Origin: Bdellovibrio sp.
Lineage (GTDB): Bacteria > Bdellovibrionota > Bdellovibrionia > Bdellovibrionales > Bdellovibrionaceae
Assembly: GCA_020720425.1 (NCBI GenBank)
Contig: DYOP01000013.1
Location: forward strand, 1 to 42,835
Reading direction: 5' to 3'
DNA: 42,835 nucleotides
Positions 24,506 to 33,650 of this stretch are shown one piece after another. The stretch's first letter is position 1, and every line of letters starts with the position of its first letter. The notes under the pieces were generated by a model. The model was not told where the DNA came from. It made no database searches and saw only the letters and a program-made list of their open reading frames with translations. The position numbers and the translations under genes were made by a program.

Positions 24506-25300
24506 ATGCTGGCACAACTTTTTAAATCATCGTTATTGGTTCTTTTACTTTTCATTTCAACAACAGGTATAGCTCATACTCAAGCAAGCGAAACTCAGCT
24601 AAAACCCATGATAGTTGGCGGGGGAGAGGCTCAGCCAGGAGAGTTTCCATTTATAGTTTCTTTATATAAAGGTTACCATTTTTGCGGAGGATCGTTAATT
24701 GATAAAAATTGGGTTTTAACTGCGGCCCATTGTGTGACAGGTAGTAAATCATTTGAAGTACGTATTGGTTTATTTGATCAAAAAAATTTAAATCAAGTTG
24801 AAGTTCGAAAAGTAAAAAATGTAATGATTCACCCCCAGTATAATAAACAAGTTGATCATGATTATGATTTTGCGCTGGTCGAATTAGATGCCTCTTCAAA
24901 TACTCAGCCAATTGAGCTTAACCGTGTTGATTTTAACTCTCAGTCAAGAACGGGTGATGTTATGTTTACTGTTGCGGGTTGGGGCACCCTAAAAGAGGGA
25001 AGTTACCAATCTCCTAAAATATTACAAAAAGTTGAGGTTCCATTTATTGATTTAGACACTTGTGAAAAGTCTTACCCAAATCAAATGAGTGAACGCATGC
25101 TTTGTGCGGGTTACCAAGATGGTGGTAAAGATTCGTGCCAAGGAGATTCGGGTGGACCTTTAGTGACTCAAGATGCCTCAGGAAAAGCCATATTGGCTGG
25201 TGTCGTAAGTTGGGGTAAGGGCTGTGCTAGGGCCAAGTACTACGGGGTTTATGGCCACGTATCGACTGTATACGATTGGATTAAAGACCAAATTAACTAA
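24506..25300 (+). CDS. Secreted trypsin-like serine protease (S1A)
   Basis: Exported chymotrypsin-family protease, 264 aa. A signal peptide (about 1-27, ending IAHTQA) is followed by a short propeptide and the activation site before IVGG. The triad is complete: His75 (TAAHC), Asp121 (DFAL) and Ser215 (GDSGGP). Asp209 in DSCQGDSGGP occupies the S1-pocket position that gives cleavage after Arg/Lys. Cysteines for disulfides are present (FCGG/AAHC, GDSGG region, GKGCA). AAGGAG precedes the ATG. Activation would need another protease, since Met rather than Arg/Lys precedes IVGG (PMIVGG). Such animal-like trypsins are frequent in predatory bacteria; use against prey is inferred. Confidence 0.94.
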   Translation: MLAQLFKSSLLVLLLFISTTGIAHTQASETQLKPMIVGGGEAQPGEFPFIVSLYKGYHFCGGSLIDKNWVLTAAHCVTGSKSFEVRIGLFDQKNLNQVEVRKVKNVMIHPQYNKQVDHDYDFALVELDASSNTQPIELNRVDFNSQSRTGDVMFTVAGWGTLKEGSYQSPKILQKVEVPFIDLDTCEKSYPNQMSERMLCAGYQDGGKDSCQGDSGGPLVTQDASGKAILAGVVSWGKGCARAKYYGVYGHVSTVYDWIKDQIN

Positions 25301-25326
25301 GTTGTATTTTCACCTGACTTGCTAAA

Positions 25327-25366
25327 GTAAAATAGACCACCTCAAACAGCGCGTGGTCTATTTTAT
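25327..25366 (+). terminator. Terminator after trypsin gene
   Basis: A 14-bp perfect stem (25327-25340 with 25353-25366; TAAAATAGACCAC arm) around CTCAAACAGCGC, ending TTTTATTTG. It lies 26 bp after the stop. The preceding TCACCTGACT...CTAAA also occurs at 27361, next to the tRNA-Val terminator. Confidence 0.7.
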
Positions 25367-25381
25367 TTGATAAGTGCCCTC

Positions 25382-25440
25382 GCCCCCCTTCGGGGCTAGC
25401 GCTTAAAAAGGCCGTAGTGGCCTTTTTGTCGAACACAGGT
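25382..25440. repeat. 59-bp direct repeat, left copy flanking Fic cassette
   Basis: Matches 27300-27358 in the same orientation with only three differences by my alignment (56/59). It contains two hairpins, CCCCTTCGGGG and AAAAAGGCCGTAGTGGCCTTTTT, then GTCGAACACAGGT. The pair brackets the Fic gene, as element ends or recombination scars would. A shorter relative lies at 1256-1336. Confidence 0.82.
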
Positions 25441-25523
25441 AGAGCCATTTCTGCACAGTTTATTAGCATCACTATTTTTTTACTAACTTACTGATAGTAT
25501 GGGTTATAGTTTTATTTTTACAC

Positions 25524-25602
25524 TAAAATCTAGTAATATAACGCATTAAAATCTATATAATTTTTGCATTAAAATCTAGAAAATGTGGTACAATAAAGTC
25601 TA
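25524..25602 (+). promoter_or_regulatory. Four regularly spaced TAAAATCTA operator-like repeats
   Basis: TAAAATCTA at 25524, 25547 and 25570, and the variant TAAAGTCTA at 25594, give spacings of 23, 23 and 24 bp. Two copies share a wider GCATTAAAATCTA. The last copy ends one base before the AAGGA ribosome site of the Fic gene. AbiEi-type antitoxins are known to repress their own promoter by binding repeats, and the gene here begins with an AbiEi-like domain, so autoregulation is likely (inference). Confidence 0.7.
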
Positions 25603-25614
25603 TAAGGAATCGAT

Positions 25615-27204
25615 ATGGGAAATACAAATATGACTCCGAAATCTAAGAAATTGGGACATCAGATCCTAGGGGAAACATTAGCTAAAGCTAACCTTTCTTC
25701 AAATAAGGACGTCATTCGATCTGCTGATATCGACAGAACCACAAGAGAGCGTCTTGTTCGAGCTGGATATCTCGAAGAAGTAGTAAGAGGCTGGTATTTA
25801 CTAACCAACCCTGCAGGAAAAGGCACCAGCACTCTTTGGTTCAGTAATTATTGGGAGTTTGCGAAACAATATTTGGAGGATCGCTTTGGAGCTGATGGAT
25901 ATTGTTTATCTCCAGAATCGTCCCTCAATCTTTTTTCCGGCCAGGGAGTCATCTCTAATCAAATCGTAATTTTAACAAAGAAGACTTCGAATCAAGTTTT
26001 AAATCTTCCGCATGATACTTCGATTCTGTTTTATACCGAAAATAAAAATTTCCCTAAAAATCTATTTAAATATGAAGGTCTAAATACCTTTCCTTTAGCA
26101 GAAGCAATCTGCCGAGCATCACCTAATTTTTTTATCGAGCAATCCTTAAATGCAGAGATCTGCTTAAAATTAATAGGGTCAGCCGCAGAACTATCTCGTG
26201 TTTTATTATCTCAGAGTTTAGTTTCAGCCGCTGCACGTATTTCAGGAGCCTATCAACAGCTTGGAGATATCAAACGAGCCCAACAAATTATCGATGATAT
26301 GGCGGCAGCAGGTCGCCAAATTTCTCCGGTTAATCCGTTTGAGCAAAATATATTATGCCTTAAGGGAATTGAGCGATTAAAATCCCCGTATGCTGGGAGA
26401 ATTGAAGCTCTTTGGCATAAAATGAGAGATGATGTTTTGGCAAACTTCCCTATCAATCCTGATTTTGATGATAAGACCTTGTTAACCATTATGGATAGAC
26501 TATATCGAGAAGATACTTATCACTCACTCTCTATTGAGGGTTACCAGTTAACTGAGGATTTGATTGAGCGAATTAAAAACGGTCAATGGAGCCCAGAGAA
26601 TATTCAAACAGATAGTGAACAAAAAAATGCGCTAGCAGCTAAAGGATACTTAAATGCATTTAAAGCTGTTGGTGAAAGTGCCAAAAAAGTAATAGTAAAT
26701 AAATCCGATCCAGCCGAGGTCTTTTCAGATGATCTCCAGAATTGGTATAGGCAACTATTTACTCCTCTTGCTCAGGCCCAATTATTAAGAACAGAGGATT
26801 TAGCAGGATATCGAAACAACCAAGTCTATATTAATGGATCAAGACACGTTCCCCCACCTGTAGGTGCAGTACATGATTGCATGGAAACACTTGAGAAGCT
26901 TTTGAAAAACGAATCTTCTGCAGCTGTAAAAGCTATTTTGGGACATTTTATATTTGTATATGTTCACCCCTATACGGATGGAAATGGGCGAATTGCGCGG
27001 TTTCTTATGAATCTTATGTTTATCACTGGCGGCTACAATTGGACTGTCATTAGAGCCTCCGAAAGAATGAAGTATATAATCGCCCTCGAAGAAGCATCGA
27101 CGAAGGGTAACATTATTCCATTTGTAAATTTTTTGTTCTCAGAAATGGAGCATTGGGCCGGTACAGTAAAAGCCATAAGAGAATCACTTGAGATGCCAAC
27201 TTAA
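25615..27204 (+). CDS. AbiEi-like winged helix fused to class II Fic domain
   Basis: A 529-aa cytoplasmic protein predicted to attach AMP (or a related nucleotide group) to a target protein. The N-terminal part (about 15-200) resembles the AbiEi antitoxin winged-helix region: VIRSADIDRTTRERLVRAGYLEEVVRGWYLL. A helical middle follows. The Fic domain (about 295-515) has the full motif HPYTDGNGRIAR with catalytic His451. The self-inhibitory helix precedes it (SLSIEG, Ser304-Gly309, Glu308), which marks class II and explains why no separate antitoxin gene is needed. The start has AAGGA 6 nt upstream. It is alone between two 59-bp direct repeats beside tRNA-Val, consistent with a recently acquired, possibly phage-defence, cassette. 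The cellular target is unknown. Confidence 0.88.
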   Translation: MGNTNMTPKSKKLGHQILGETLAKANLSSNKDVIRSADIDRTTRERLVRAGYLEEVVRGWYLLTNPAGKGTSTLWFSNYWEFAKQYLEDRFGADGYCLSPESSLNLFSGQGVISNQIVILTKKTSNQVLNLPHDTSILFYTENKNFPKNLFKYEGLNTFPLAEAICRASPNFFIEQSLNAEICLKLIGSAAELSRVLLSQSLVSAAARISGAYQQLGDIKRAQQIIDDMAAAGRQISPVNPFEQNILCLKGIERLKSPYAGRIEALWHKMRDDVLANFPINPDFDDKTLLTIMDRLYREDTYHSLSIEGYQLTEDLIERIKNGQWSPENIQTDSEQKNALAAKGYLNAFKAVGESAKKVIVNKSDPAEVFSDDLQNWYRQLFTPLAQAQLLRTEDLAGYRNNQVYINGSRHVPPPVGAVHDCMETLEKLLKNESSAAVKAILGHFIFVYVHPYTDGNGRIARFLMNLMFITGGYNWTVIRASERMKYIIALEEASTKGNIIPFVNFLFSEMEHWAGTVKAIRESLEMPT

Positions 27205-27299
27205 ATACCGATGTACTAAATATAGTTAATTTAGAGACATGTGGAAGGTGCGATTTGATTTGATACTTTAGGATGTAGATGTTCCGTCTCACATATTCA

Positions 27300-27358
27300 G
27301 CCCCCCTTCGGGGCTAGGGCTCAAAAAGGTCGTAGTGGCCTTTTTGTCGAACACAGGT
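27300..27358. repeat. 59-bp direct repeat, right copy flanking Fic cassette
   Basis: Right-hand partner of 25382-25440, with the same two hairpins and GTCGAACACAGGT end. It lies 54 bp beyond the 3' end of tRNA-Val. On the tRNA strand the second hairpin reads as a GC stem ending in T residues, so it may also serve as a back-up terminator. The stretch 27205-27299 between the Fic stop and this repeat shows nothing else. Confidence 0.82.
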
Positions 27359-27377
27359 TCTCACCTGACTCCCTAAA

Positions 27378-27404
27378 ATAAAAAAAACCACCGTAGGGTG
27401 GTTT
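27378..27404 (-). terminator. Terminator of tRNA-Val
   Basis: On the minus strand AAACCACC-CTAC-GGTGGTTT is followed by a long T-run, 8 nt after the CCA end of tRNA-Val. A textbook intrinsic terminator. Confidence 0.85.
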
Positions 27405-27412
27405 GTTTTATT

Positions 27413-27488
27413 TGGTAGGGAGTACAGGATTCGAACCTGCGACGTCCACCTTGTAAGGGTGGCGCTCTACCAACTGAGCTAACTCCCT
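27413..27488 (-). tRNA. tRNA-Val (anticodon TAC)
   Basis: On the minus strand the acceptor AGGGAGT pairs with ACTCCCT, the D arm is AGCTCAGTTGGTAGAGC, and the anticodon arm is CCACC-CTTACAA-GGTGG with anticodon TAC. The T arm is GCAGGTTCGAATCCTGT, with discriminator A and encoded CCA, 76 nt. It marks the right border of the Fic cassette. The 259 bp to its right (27489-27747) contain no feature I can support. Confidence 0.93.
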
Positions 27489-27747
27489 GTAGAAAGAGAT
27501 GAATAGAACTATGAAGATATGCACTTGTTGTCAAGAGTGCAAAAACTGCTGCATATGGTTATACACGATGCGCTTTATATATAAAAAAGCAAATTAGACT
27601 TTTTCATATCTAGCTAGGCTTTAAGAGATGAATTGGCTCCAGATCAAGGAATAAAAGTTATGAAAAGAAATAGTAGGGTAATTTTTGAGTGCCCATTTTT
27701 TTAAATTGGGCGGAGGGGATTGCGCTGATTTAGGGTAATTAGCTATA

Positions 27748-28407
27748 TTACTTGCGATGGCTTAGCTGTTTTCCGTTTTCGCATTTATACTGAGTTGAAT
27801 CAGAAATATGAATAATTTGATAACTCATTTTTTTATCCCATTGTTTTTGAGGGAATAAAGATAAAATCATAACAGGTTTTTTACGAGAATCAGAATCATC
27901 TGATGAGTCCTGGTTATTGCCCTGATTAGGCGGGGGTTGGTTGGGGTTTGATGTATTTTTTTCGAGATCAGATGTTTTAAATCCGCGCAAAGTTAAATCA
28001 AAAAATTGATTATCAGGGGTTACCATTGAGGCTATAAAAACATGATTGTTTTCGTAGCCAATACCTGAAGAAAGAACTTCACAAGTTTCAGAGTTAAATT
28101 GTGTTACCTTTAAAAAGCGTTCCTTGTGATTATTAATAGTTTTAGTTGAAACGGTAAACAAAAAGTAACTATCACAAGCTACGCTTGTAGGAGCCCAAAC
28201 TCCTTTGATTCCATTTGTATTCATAGTTACTTCGAGTCCCCATGGTATGGGCCAAGGGGTAAAGTCTCCACCATCTCCTCCATTTACAGCTTTTGAGTCA
28301 ATTGGACAGCTATTTGAGTTTGATACGTCTGAAAAAGCATACGCATTAGAAAGTGCACTTAAAAGAAATGTAAATAAAAAAGTGGCAACCGTAAAATAAA
28401 ATTTCAT
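27748..28407 (-). CDS. Small exported protein of unknown function
   Basis: A 219-aa protein with a clear signal peptide (FTVATFLFTFLLSALSNAYA). I do not recognise the mature part. It has several cysteines (CPIDSK, VACDSY, ETCEV, YKCENG), suggesting disulfides, a beta-rich first half, and a Pro/Asn/Gln/Asp/Ser-rich linker (about 155-175) before a short C-terminal segment. Its ATG overlaps the stop of the upstream TPR/winged-helix regulator by one base (TAATG), with a G-rich ribosome site (AGGGGGGG), so the two are translationally coupled. The coupling hints that the regulator and the exported protein serve one response. Confidence 0.75.
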   Translation of the reverse strand: MKFYFTVATFLFTFLLSALSNAYAFSDVSNSNSCPIDSKAVNGGDGGDFTPWPIPWGLEVTMNTNGIKGVWAPTSVACDSYFLFTVSTKTINNHKERFLKVTQFNSETCEVLSSGIGYENNHVFIASMVTPDNQFFDLTLRGFKTSDLEKNTSNPNQPPPNQGNNQDSSDDSDSRKKPVMILSLFPQKQWDKKMSYQIIHISDSTQYKCENGKQLSHRK

Positions 28408-29639
28408 TATTCCCCCCCTAGGTCGATATCATTAGATTGTACTAAAACTTTGGCTGAACGATTCATAAAATAACCATTTTTTGCACGAAATATATATTTA
28501 GGCTTATCAAAATCGGGTTCAATCATTTTTCGTAAACGCTTGATGGTAACATAAACTTTATTGTCATGAATTAGAGGATCATAATTTTGTTGCCAGATAT
28601 GTTCGACAAGATATTCCTTAGAAAAAGTCGTGCCAGGGTTGGTAATGAAAAGTTTTAGAAGGTCTAAAAGTACAAACTGGTTTTTAAAATCAATGCGGCC
28701 TAGTTTTAATTCGGTTACTGAATTAAGATTTGAATTAAAAATTAGATCATACTGATTGTGTGTGTCTAGATTAAGCTGGGCTAATTCAAGTTCGATTTGC
28801 TTGTATAATCGGGGCATATTTATAGGGTCTGTCATTTTTGAAGCGATTCTTAATTGAACTATGGCTAAATCTGTTTGACCTAGCTTGCGATGCGCTTTTG
28901 CTAGTAGTCCCATAAGTTGAATAGGAAAAATAAATGACTTGTAATTTTTTAACATATCATATGCTTCCCATAATACTTCAATGGCTTCGTTATATTTTTT
29001 TTGATCAATTAAAATTAAACCATTTAGTAGTATGGACGAGGCTTGTAGTTCGAAATGCGGTAACACTTCAAAAAATACTTTTAAATTATAAATTTCTCGC
29101 AAAGCTTCCTGGTAGCGTCCTTGCATGCGGTAAACAATAGCTAAAGCGCTAATGGCGTAGCAAGTGTCGGTTTTGTTTTGGCTATCAAGTGCTAGTGCTA
29201 AACTTTTTTGGGCGTATTCAAGAGCAAGGGGGATTTGGTTTCTGTATCCAGCGCATAAGCATAAAATATAAAAAGATTGAGAAGAGAGTTGAAGGCCGTT
29301 ATTGAGTGCCAGATCCTGGATTTCCTCTTTGGCATTAGAAATCTTATCAGGCTGATTGGTCTCAGCGTAAAGATAAAGTAACCTATTTTGAATTTTAAAG
29401 TAGAGTGTAAAATCTTTACTTTCGAGGGCAAGCCATTTGGCTGACTCAAAAGAGATAAGAGCTTTTTGAAACTCGCCTAATTTGTACTGAAGATCAGCCT
29501 TTTCAAAAGCAAGATCGACAGATCTCTCTATTTTAGGAGAGGAAGAGGAAGAGGAAGGGGGGGCTAAAGTTGGTAAATCAAAATTTGTATTCATAAAATG
29601 GGGTTTAACCGAAGGACAAGCTAAAAAATCTGTACACAT
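28407..29639 (-). CDS. TPR protein with OmpR-type winged-helix DNA-binding domain
   Basis: A 410-aa predicted regulator. The N-terminal three quarters (about 25-290) are helical repeats of the tetratricopeptide type (LGEFQKALISFESAKWLAL, QGRYQEALREIYNLK, KKYNEAIEVLWEAYDML, LGQTDLAIVQLRIA). The C-terminus (about 305-395) is a Trans_reg_C winged helix: FSKEYLVEHIWQQNYDP, DNKVYVTIKRLRKMIEPD and YIFRAKNGYFM. There is no receiver domain, so control is probably by ligand or protein binding to the repeats, as in SARP-like regulators but with reversed domain order. The ATG at 29639 has no good ribosome site; the ATG at 29594 (MNTNFDLP) is an alternative. It is coupled to the exported protein gene downstream. 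Confidence 0.83.
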   Translation of the reverse strand: MCTDFLACPSVKPHFMNTNFDLPTLAPPSSSSSSPKIERSVDLAFEKADLQYKLGEFQKALISFESAKWLALESKDFTLYFKIQNRLLYLYAETNQPDKISNAKEEIQDLALNNGLQLSSQSFYILCLCAGYRNQIPLALEYAQKSLALALDSQNKTDTCYAISALAIVYRMQGRYQEALREIYNLKVFFEVLPHFELQASSILLNGLILIDQKKYNEAIEVLWEAYDMLKNYKSFIFPIQLMGLLAKAHRKLGQTDLAIVQLRIASKMTDPINMPRLYKQIELELAQLNLDTHNQYDLIFNSNLNSVTELKLGRIDFKNQFVLLDLLKLFITNPGTTFSKEYLVEHIWQQNYDPLIHDNKVYVTIKRLRKMIEPDFDKPKYIFRAKNGYFMNRSAKVLVQSNDIDLGGE

Positions 29640-29766
29640 CTGTCAACAGGGTTTTTCAGAAATCAGATATTTTTGAGGGATATCTTAATATGAAGTTGGT
29701 TTAATATCATTAAATCAAGTAGGGAAGAAGTCTATTGTAAAAAAGAAGTATAATCTGCCTAAGCAG

Positions 29767-29794
29767 GCTAAGGGCGCTATGCGCGCCCTTTAGC
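29767..29794 (-). terminator. Hairpin after lon
   Basis: GCTAAGGGCGC and GCGCCCTTTAGC fold into a GC-rich stem 30 bp after the lon stop. A second AT-rich palindrome (AAAAGCTTAAAAATTAAGCTTTT, given as arms AAAAGCTTAA and TTAAGCTTTT) overlaps the stop itself. The T-run is weak. The rest of the gap to 29639 shows nothing. Confidence 0.55.
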
Positions 29795-29822
29795 TTGGTT
29801 TAAAAGCTTAAAAATTAAGCTT

Positions 29823-32261
29823 TTAGTGAGTTTGGTGAGTGTGGCCCGTGTAGTGGGCCTTAATATGGCTGTCTTTTTGGTTTTTAGCCTTAAATAACTC
29901 TTTAGGGTTTTTAATTTCTAAAGCATTCACTAAAACTTGGTCTACATGATCAACCATAATAATTTTAAGATCTTTCATAACCTCTTTAGGAATGTCTTTA
30001 AGGTCTTTTTCATTTTCTTTGGGGACAATAATTGTGCGGATGCCGCCGCGATGAGCGGCTAGGATTTTTTCTTTAAGTCCTCCGATAGGTAACACTTTGC
30101 CTCTTAGGCTGACTTCGCCTGTCATGGCGACGGTTCTTTTAACGGGAATTTTAAGAATAGAAGAGACAATTGAAGTGGTTAAAGCAATGCCAGCCGATGG
30201 CCCATCTTTGGGAACGGCCCCCTCGGGAAGGTGAATGTGAATATCATTATTATAAAAATATTCTTTTTCGAGACCAAATAAGGGCCCTCTTGATCTGACA
30301 TAGCTCATGGCTGCCGAGCAAGACTCTTTCATGACATCCCCCAATTGTCCGGTAACAGTAAATTTACCTTTGCCGGGGACTACGGTGGCTTCGACAGATA
30401 ACAGATCTCCCCCTACCTCAGTCCAAGCCATTCCGTTGGTTAGGCCAATGTCATTGGTTGATTCGATTTTTCCGAATTTATATTTTTCGGCGCCGAGAAG
30501 CTCGACTAATTTTTTATGGTTCACGTTGTATGTTTTTTTGGTAACAGTCTTTTTTTTGTTAAGCTGATTTAAAGCTTCGTCTTTAACAATTTCATGGGCG
30601 AGCTTGCGGCAAACGGTTGCAATTTGTCTTTCAAGGCTGCGTACTCCCGCTTCGCGAGTGTAGTAACGAATTATGCTTCTTAAAGCATCGTCTTGTAGGG
30701 TAACACCGCGATCAATAAGTCCATGATTTTTAAGTTGTTTGGGAATTAAATATTGTTTGGCAATATTAAATTTTTCATTTTCGGTATAGCCTTCAATGGT
30801 AATAATTTCCATTCGATCAAGTAAAGGGCGAGGAATCGTGTGAAGAGAGTTTGCCGTAGCAACAAACATGACTTTTGATAGGTCATAATCAAGTTCTAAA
30901 TAATGATCTTGAAAAGAATTGTTTTGTTCGGGGTCTAAAACTTCGAGCATGGCGCTGCTGGGGTCACCCCTAAAATCTGAAGCCATTTTATCAATTTCAT
31001 CAAGCAAGATAACAGGGTTACCCTTATCCATTTTTCGAAGAGATTGAATAATTTTTCCGGGCATGGCGCCAACATATGTTTTGCGGTGCCCCCTAATTTC
31101 GGCTTCATCGCGAACGCCGCCTAAGGATACTCGGGCAAAGGGCTTATTAAGAGCCCGGGCAATCGAGCGAGCCAAGGATGTTTTTCCGACACCGGGAGGG
31201 CCAGCTAGACATAAAATAGGTCCTTTTAAGTCGGGGGCAAGTGAGAGAACAGAAAGATACTCAACCACTCGTTCTTTAACTTTATCAAGTCCCCAATGGT
31301 CTTCGTTTAAAACTTGATTGGCAAAGGTAATATCGTGTCTTTCTTTTGCGTAATCGTTCCAAGGAAGCGAAAGAACCCAATCAATATAATTTCTAACAAC
31401 GGTGGCTTCGGCTGACATGGGTGACATCATCTTAAGTTTTTTAATTTCTTTTTTAACTTTATCACGGGCCTCTTGAGGAAGAAGTTTTTTTTGAAGCCTT
31501 TCTTCGAGCTCGATCATTTCTTGTTGAAATTCATCTTTTTCGCCCAATTCTTTTTGAATGGCTTGCATTTGTTCGTTAAGATAATATTCTTTTTGAGATC
31601 GTTCCATTTGTTTTTTAACTCGGTTACGAATCTTTTTTTCGACCTCTAAAATTTCAATTTCGCTGCTCATTAGGCTTAAAATATGTTCAAGCCTTTTTGC
31701 AGGATCAAATATTTCTAAGATTTTTTGCTTATCCTCGAGCTTTAAATTGAGCTGAGCTGCGATAATATCAGCCAACTCAGATGGGGTTTCGATAGAAGAA
31801 ATACGCATTAAAATTTCAGGAGGAATGCGTTTATTAAGTTTTACATAAGACTCGAAAGTGTTTTTTATTGATCGAATCAGAGCGCTTGATTCAACACTGG
31901 CATCATTGTCGTCCGGGATAATTTCATGTTCAGCAATAAAAAAAGGATCAACTTGTTTGACTGATTTAATGCGAGTTCTTTGTTTTCCCTCAACTAAGAC
32001 TTTAACCGTGCCATCGGGTAACCTTAAAAGTTGAATAATGTTACCAATAGTCGCTATTTCATAAATCTCATCTGGATTGGGATTATTTGTCTTGGCATCT
32101 TTTTGTGCAGATAAAATAATTTCGATTTGTTGAGACATGGCATGTTCGAGGGCTGCGATACTTTTTTCGCGGCCAACAAACAGTGGCATCATCATGTGCG
32201 GAAAAATAATAAGATCTCTGAGTGGGAGTAATGGTAGCTCAGTACGAATATTTGTGGACAT
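29823..32261 (-). CDS. lon: ATP-dependent protease Lon
   Basis: Cytoplasmic AAA+ protease degrading misfolded and regulatory proteins, 812 aa. The N-terminal substrate domain begins [23 protein letters not shown]. The AAA+ module has Walker [10 protein letters not shown] with Lys360 and Walker [11 protein letters not shown]. The protease domain has the Ser-Lys dyad Ser689 ([10 protein letters not shown]) and Lys732 (GGLKEK). The C-terminal tail is histidine-rich ([14 protein letters not shown]), which is not part of the usual Lon core. AAAGGAGGGG precedes the ATG. It follows clpX by 90 bp on the same strand, the common clpP-clpX-lon order. Confidence 0.98.
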   Translation of the reverse strand: MSTNIRTELPLLPLRDLIIFPHMMMPLFVGREKSIAALEHAMSQQIEIILSAQKDAKTNNPNPDEIYEIATIGNIIQLLRLPDGTVKVLVEGKQRTRIKSVKQVDPFFIAEHEIIPDDNDASVESSALIRSIKNTFESYVKLNKRIPPEILMRISSIETPSELADIIAAQLNLKLEDKQKILEIFDPAKRLEHILSLMSSEIEILEVEKKIRNRVKKQMERSQKEYYLNEQMQAIQKELGEKDEFQQEMIELEERLQKKLLPQEARDKVKKEIKKLKMMSPMSAEATVVRNYIDWVLSLPWNDYAKERHDITFANQVLNEDHWGLDKVKERVVEYLSVLSLAPDLKGPILCLAGPPGVGKTSLARSIARALNKPFARVSLGGVRDEAEIRGHRKTYVGAMPGKIIQSLRKMDKGNPVILLDEIDKMASDFRGDPSSAMLEVLDPEQNNSFQDHYLELDYDLSKVMFVATANSLHTIPRPLLDRMEIITIEGYTENEKFNIAKQYLIPKQLKNHGLIDRGVTLQDDALRSIIRYYTREAGVRSLERQIATVCRKLAHEIVKDEALNQLNKKKTVTKKTYNVNHKKLVELLGAEKYKFGKIESTNDIGLTNGMAWTEVGGDLLSVEATVVPGKGKFTVTGQLGDVMKESCSAAMSYVRSRGPLFGLEKEYFYNNDIHIHLPEGAVPKDGPSAGIALTTSIVSSILKIPVKRTVAMTGEVSLRGKVLPIGGLKEKILAAHRGGIRTIIVPKENEKDLKDIPKEVMKDLKIIMVDHVDQVLVNALEIKNPKELFKAKNQKDSHIKAHYTGHTHQTH

Positions 32262-32351
32262 CAGCCCCTCCTTTGGGTTGTGTTACCAAAGAAGGGATGT
32301 TGTTACCAAGATCAGACTCTTTGCTTCCTTTAGCCCAAAATAAATCGGTTA

Positions 32352-33650
32352 CTAGGCCGATTCGGCTGGGTCAGAGGAAGAGGCTGTGGTTTGTTTCATC
32401 TCTTCTTCGGTTTTGTAGATTACCTGAGGCCTTTTAGCCTTAGTGATAACCTCTTCATCAATGATAACCTGTTTTATGTTATCCTTGGAAGGAATTTCGT
32501 ACATGATATCTAGCATTGCTGCTTCGATCACGCTTCGAAGGCCACGAGCTCCTGTTTTTCGTTTAAGAGCAACCTGGGCTATAGCTTTTAGACTTTCATC
32601 AGTAAATTTTAGATCAACTTTTTCAAATGACAAAAGTTTAGCATATTGTTTTGTTAGAGCATTTTTTGGAGTAACCAAAATGTCTATTAGGGTTGTCTCA
32701 TCAAGTGGGTCTAAAGATGTGATTATTGGTAAACGTCCAATAAACTCAGGGATAAGTCCAAACCGAGAAAGATCATCGGGTTCGATCATTTTAAGTAAGT
32801 GAGTATCTTTAACTCTCTCGTCTGCTGTTTTAATATCGGCAGCGATTCCCATGGTTTTATTTGAAATGCGGCCTTCAATTACTTTATCAAGACCTACAAA
32901 GGCTCCGCCGACAATAAATAAAATATTTGTGGTATCAACTTGAATAAATTCTTGTTGTGGATGCTTTCTCCCACCTTTGGGCGGGATATTGGCAACTGTG
33001 CCTTCTAAAATTTTAAGTAGAGCTTGTTGAACGCCTTCACCTGATACGTCTCTGGTTATTGAAGGGTTTTCAGATTTTCTTGCGATTTTATCAATTTCAT
33101 CAATGTAGATGACTCCGCGTTGAGCTTTTTCAACATCCCAGTTGGCCGACTGTAAAAGATTTAAAACAACGTTTTCTACGTCTTCACCGACATATCCAGC
33201 TTCGGTTAGGGTAGTAGCATCTGAAATGGCAAAAGGAACATTTAATATTTTTGCAATGGTTTGAGCTAAAAGTGTTTTACCAGAGCCTGTAGGGCCAATA
33301 AGCAAAATATTTGATTTTTGAATTTCAACGTCATTTTGATTTTTCTTGGTGGTTGAACCAATATGTTGAATTCGTTTATAGTGATTATGAACGGCAACAG
33401 AAAGGGCTTTTTTTGCATGATCTTGACCAATTACATATTGATCAAGGTGACGTTTAATTTCCATAGGACTTGGAAATTGAGAAGAAAAAGTTTGCTGAGT
33501 ATCTTTTTGACGTTCTTCGATGATGATATCATTACATAAATCAATACACTCATCACAAATATAAACGCCAGGACCTGCAATTAATTTTTTAACTTCGCGC
33601 TGGTGCTTTCCGCAAAAACTACAATTTAATCCGCTCGTATTTCGACTCAT
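32352..33650 (-). CDS. clpX: ClpX, ATPase subunit of ClpXP protease
   Basis: AAA+ unfoldase that recognises tagged substrates and feeds them into ClpP, 432 aa. The N-terminal zinc-binding domain is intact: CSFCGKH followed by [10 protein letters not shown] (about residues 10-40). Walker A is [12 protein letters not shown], Walker [11 protein letters not shown], and the ClpP-docking and pore-loop region GYVGEDVE is present. The ATG overlaps the clpP stop by 4 bp (ATGA), so the two are made together. The C-terminus has an extra polar tail ([17 protein letters not shown]). Function is certain by family. Confidence 0.98.
   Translation of the reverse strand: MSRNTSGLNCSFCGKHQREVKKLIAGPGVYICDECIDLCNDIIIEERQKDTQQTFSSQFPSPMEIKRHLDQYVIGQDHAKKALSVAVHNHYKRIQHIGSTTKKNQNDVEIQKSNILLIGPTGSGKTLLAQTIAKILNVPFAISDATTLTEAGYVGEDVENVVLNLLQSANWDVEKAQRGVIYIDEIDKIARKSENPSITRDVSGEGVQQALLKILEGTVANIPPKGGRKHPQQEFIQVDTTNILFIVGGAFVGLDKVIEGRISNKTMGIAADIKTADERVKDTHLLKMIEPDDLSRFGLIPEFIGRLPIITSLDPLDETTLIDILVTPKNALTKQYAKLLSFEKVDLKFTDESLKAIAQVALKRKTGARGLRSVIEAAMLDIMYEIPSKDNIKQVIIDEEVITKAKRPQVIYKTEEEMKQTTASSSDPAESA

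Noticed and set aside
25524-25602. Short CRISPR array
   Set aside because: The repeats are only 9 bp with 14-15 bp between, lie in a promoter, and no cas gene is near. An operator array fits better.
27361-27395. Truncated tRNA-Val pseudogene next to tRNA-Val
   Set aside because: AGGGAGTCAGGTGAG on the minus strand resembles the tRNA 5' end, but the match fades after about 15 bases and no arms can be folded.
30307-30567. 86-aa frame antisense to lon
   Set aside because: Shadow of the Lon protease domain. The same applies to the frames at 31063-31317 and 32137-32437.
32443-32802. 119-aa frame antisense to clpX
   Set aside because: It is a mirror of a strongly conserved gene on the other strand, with no ribosome site and no protein-like composition.
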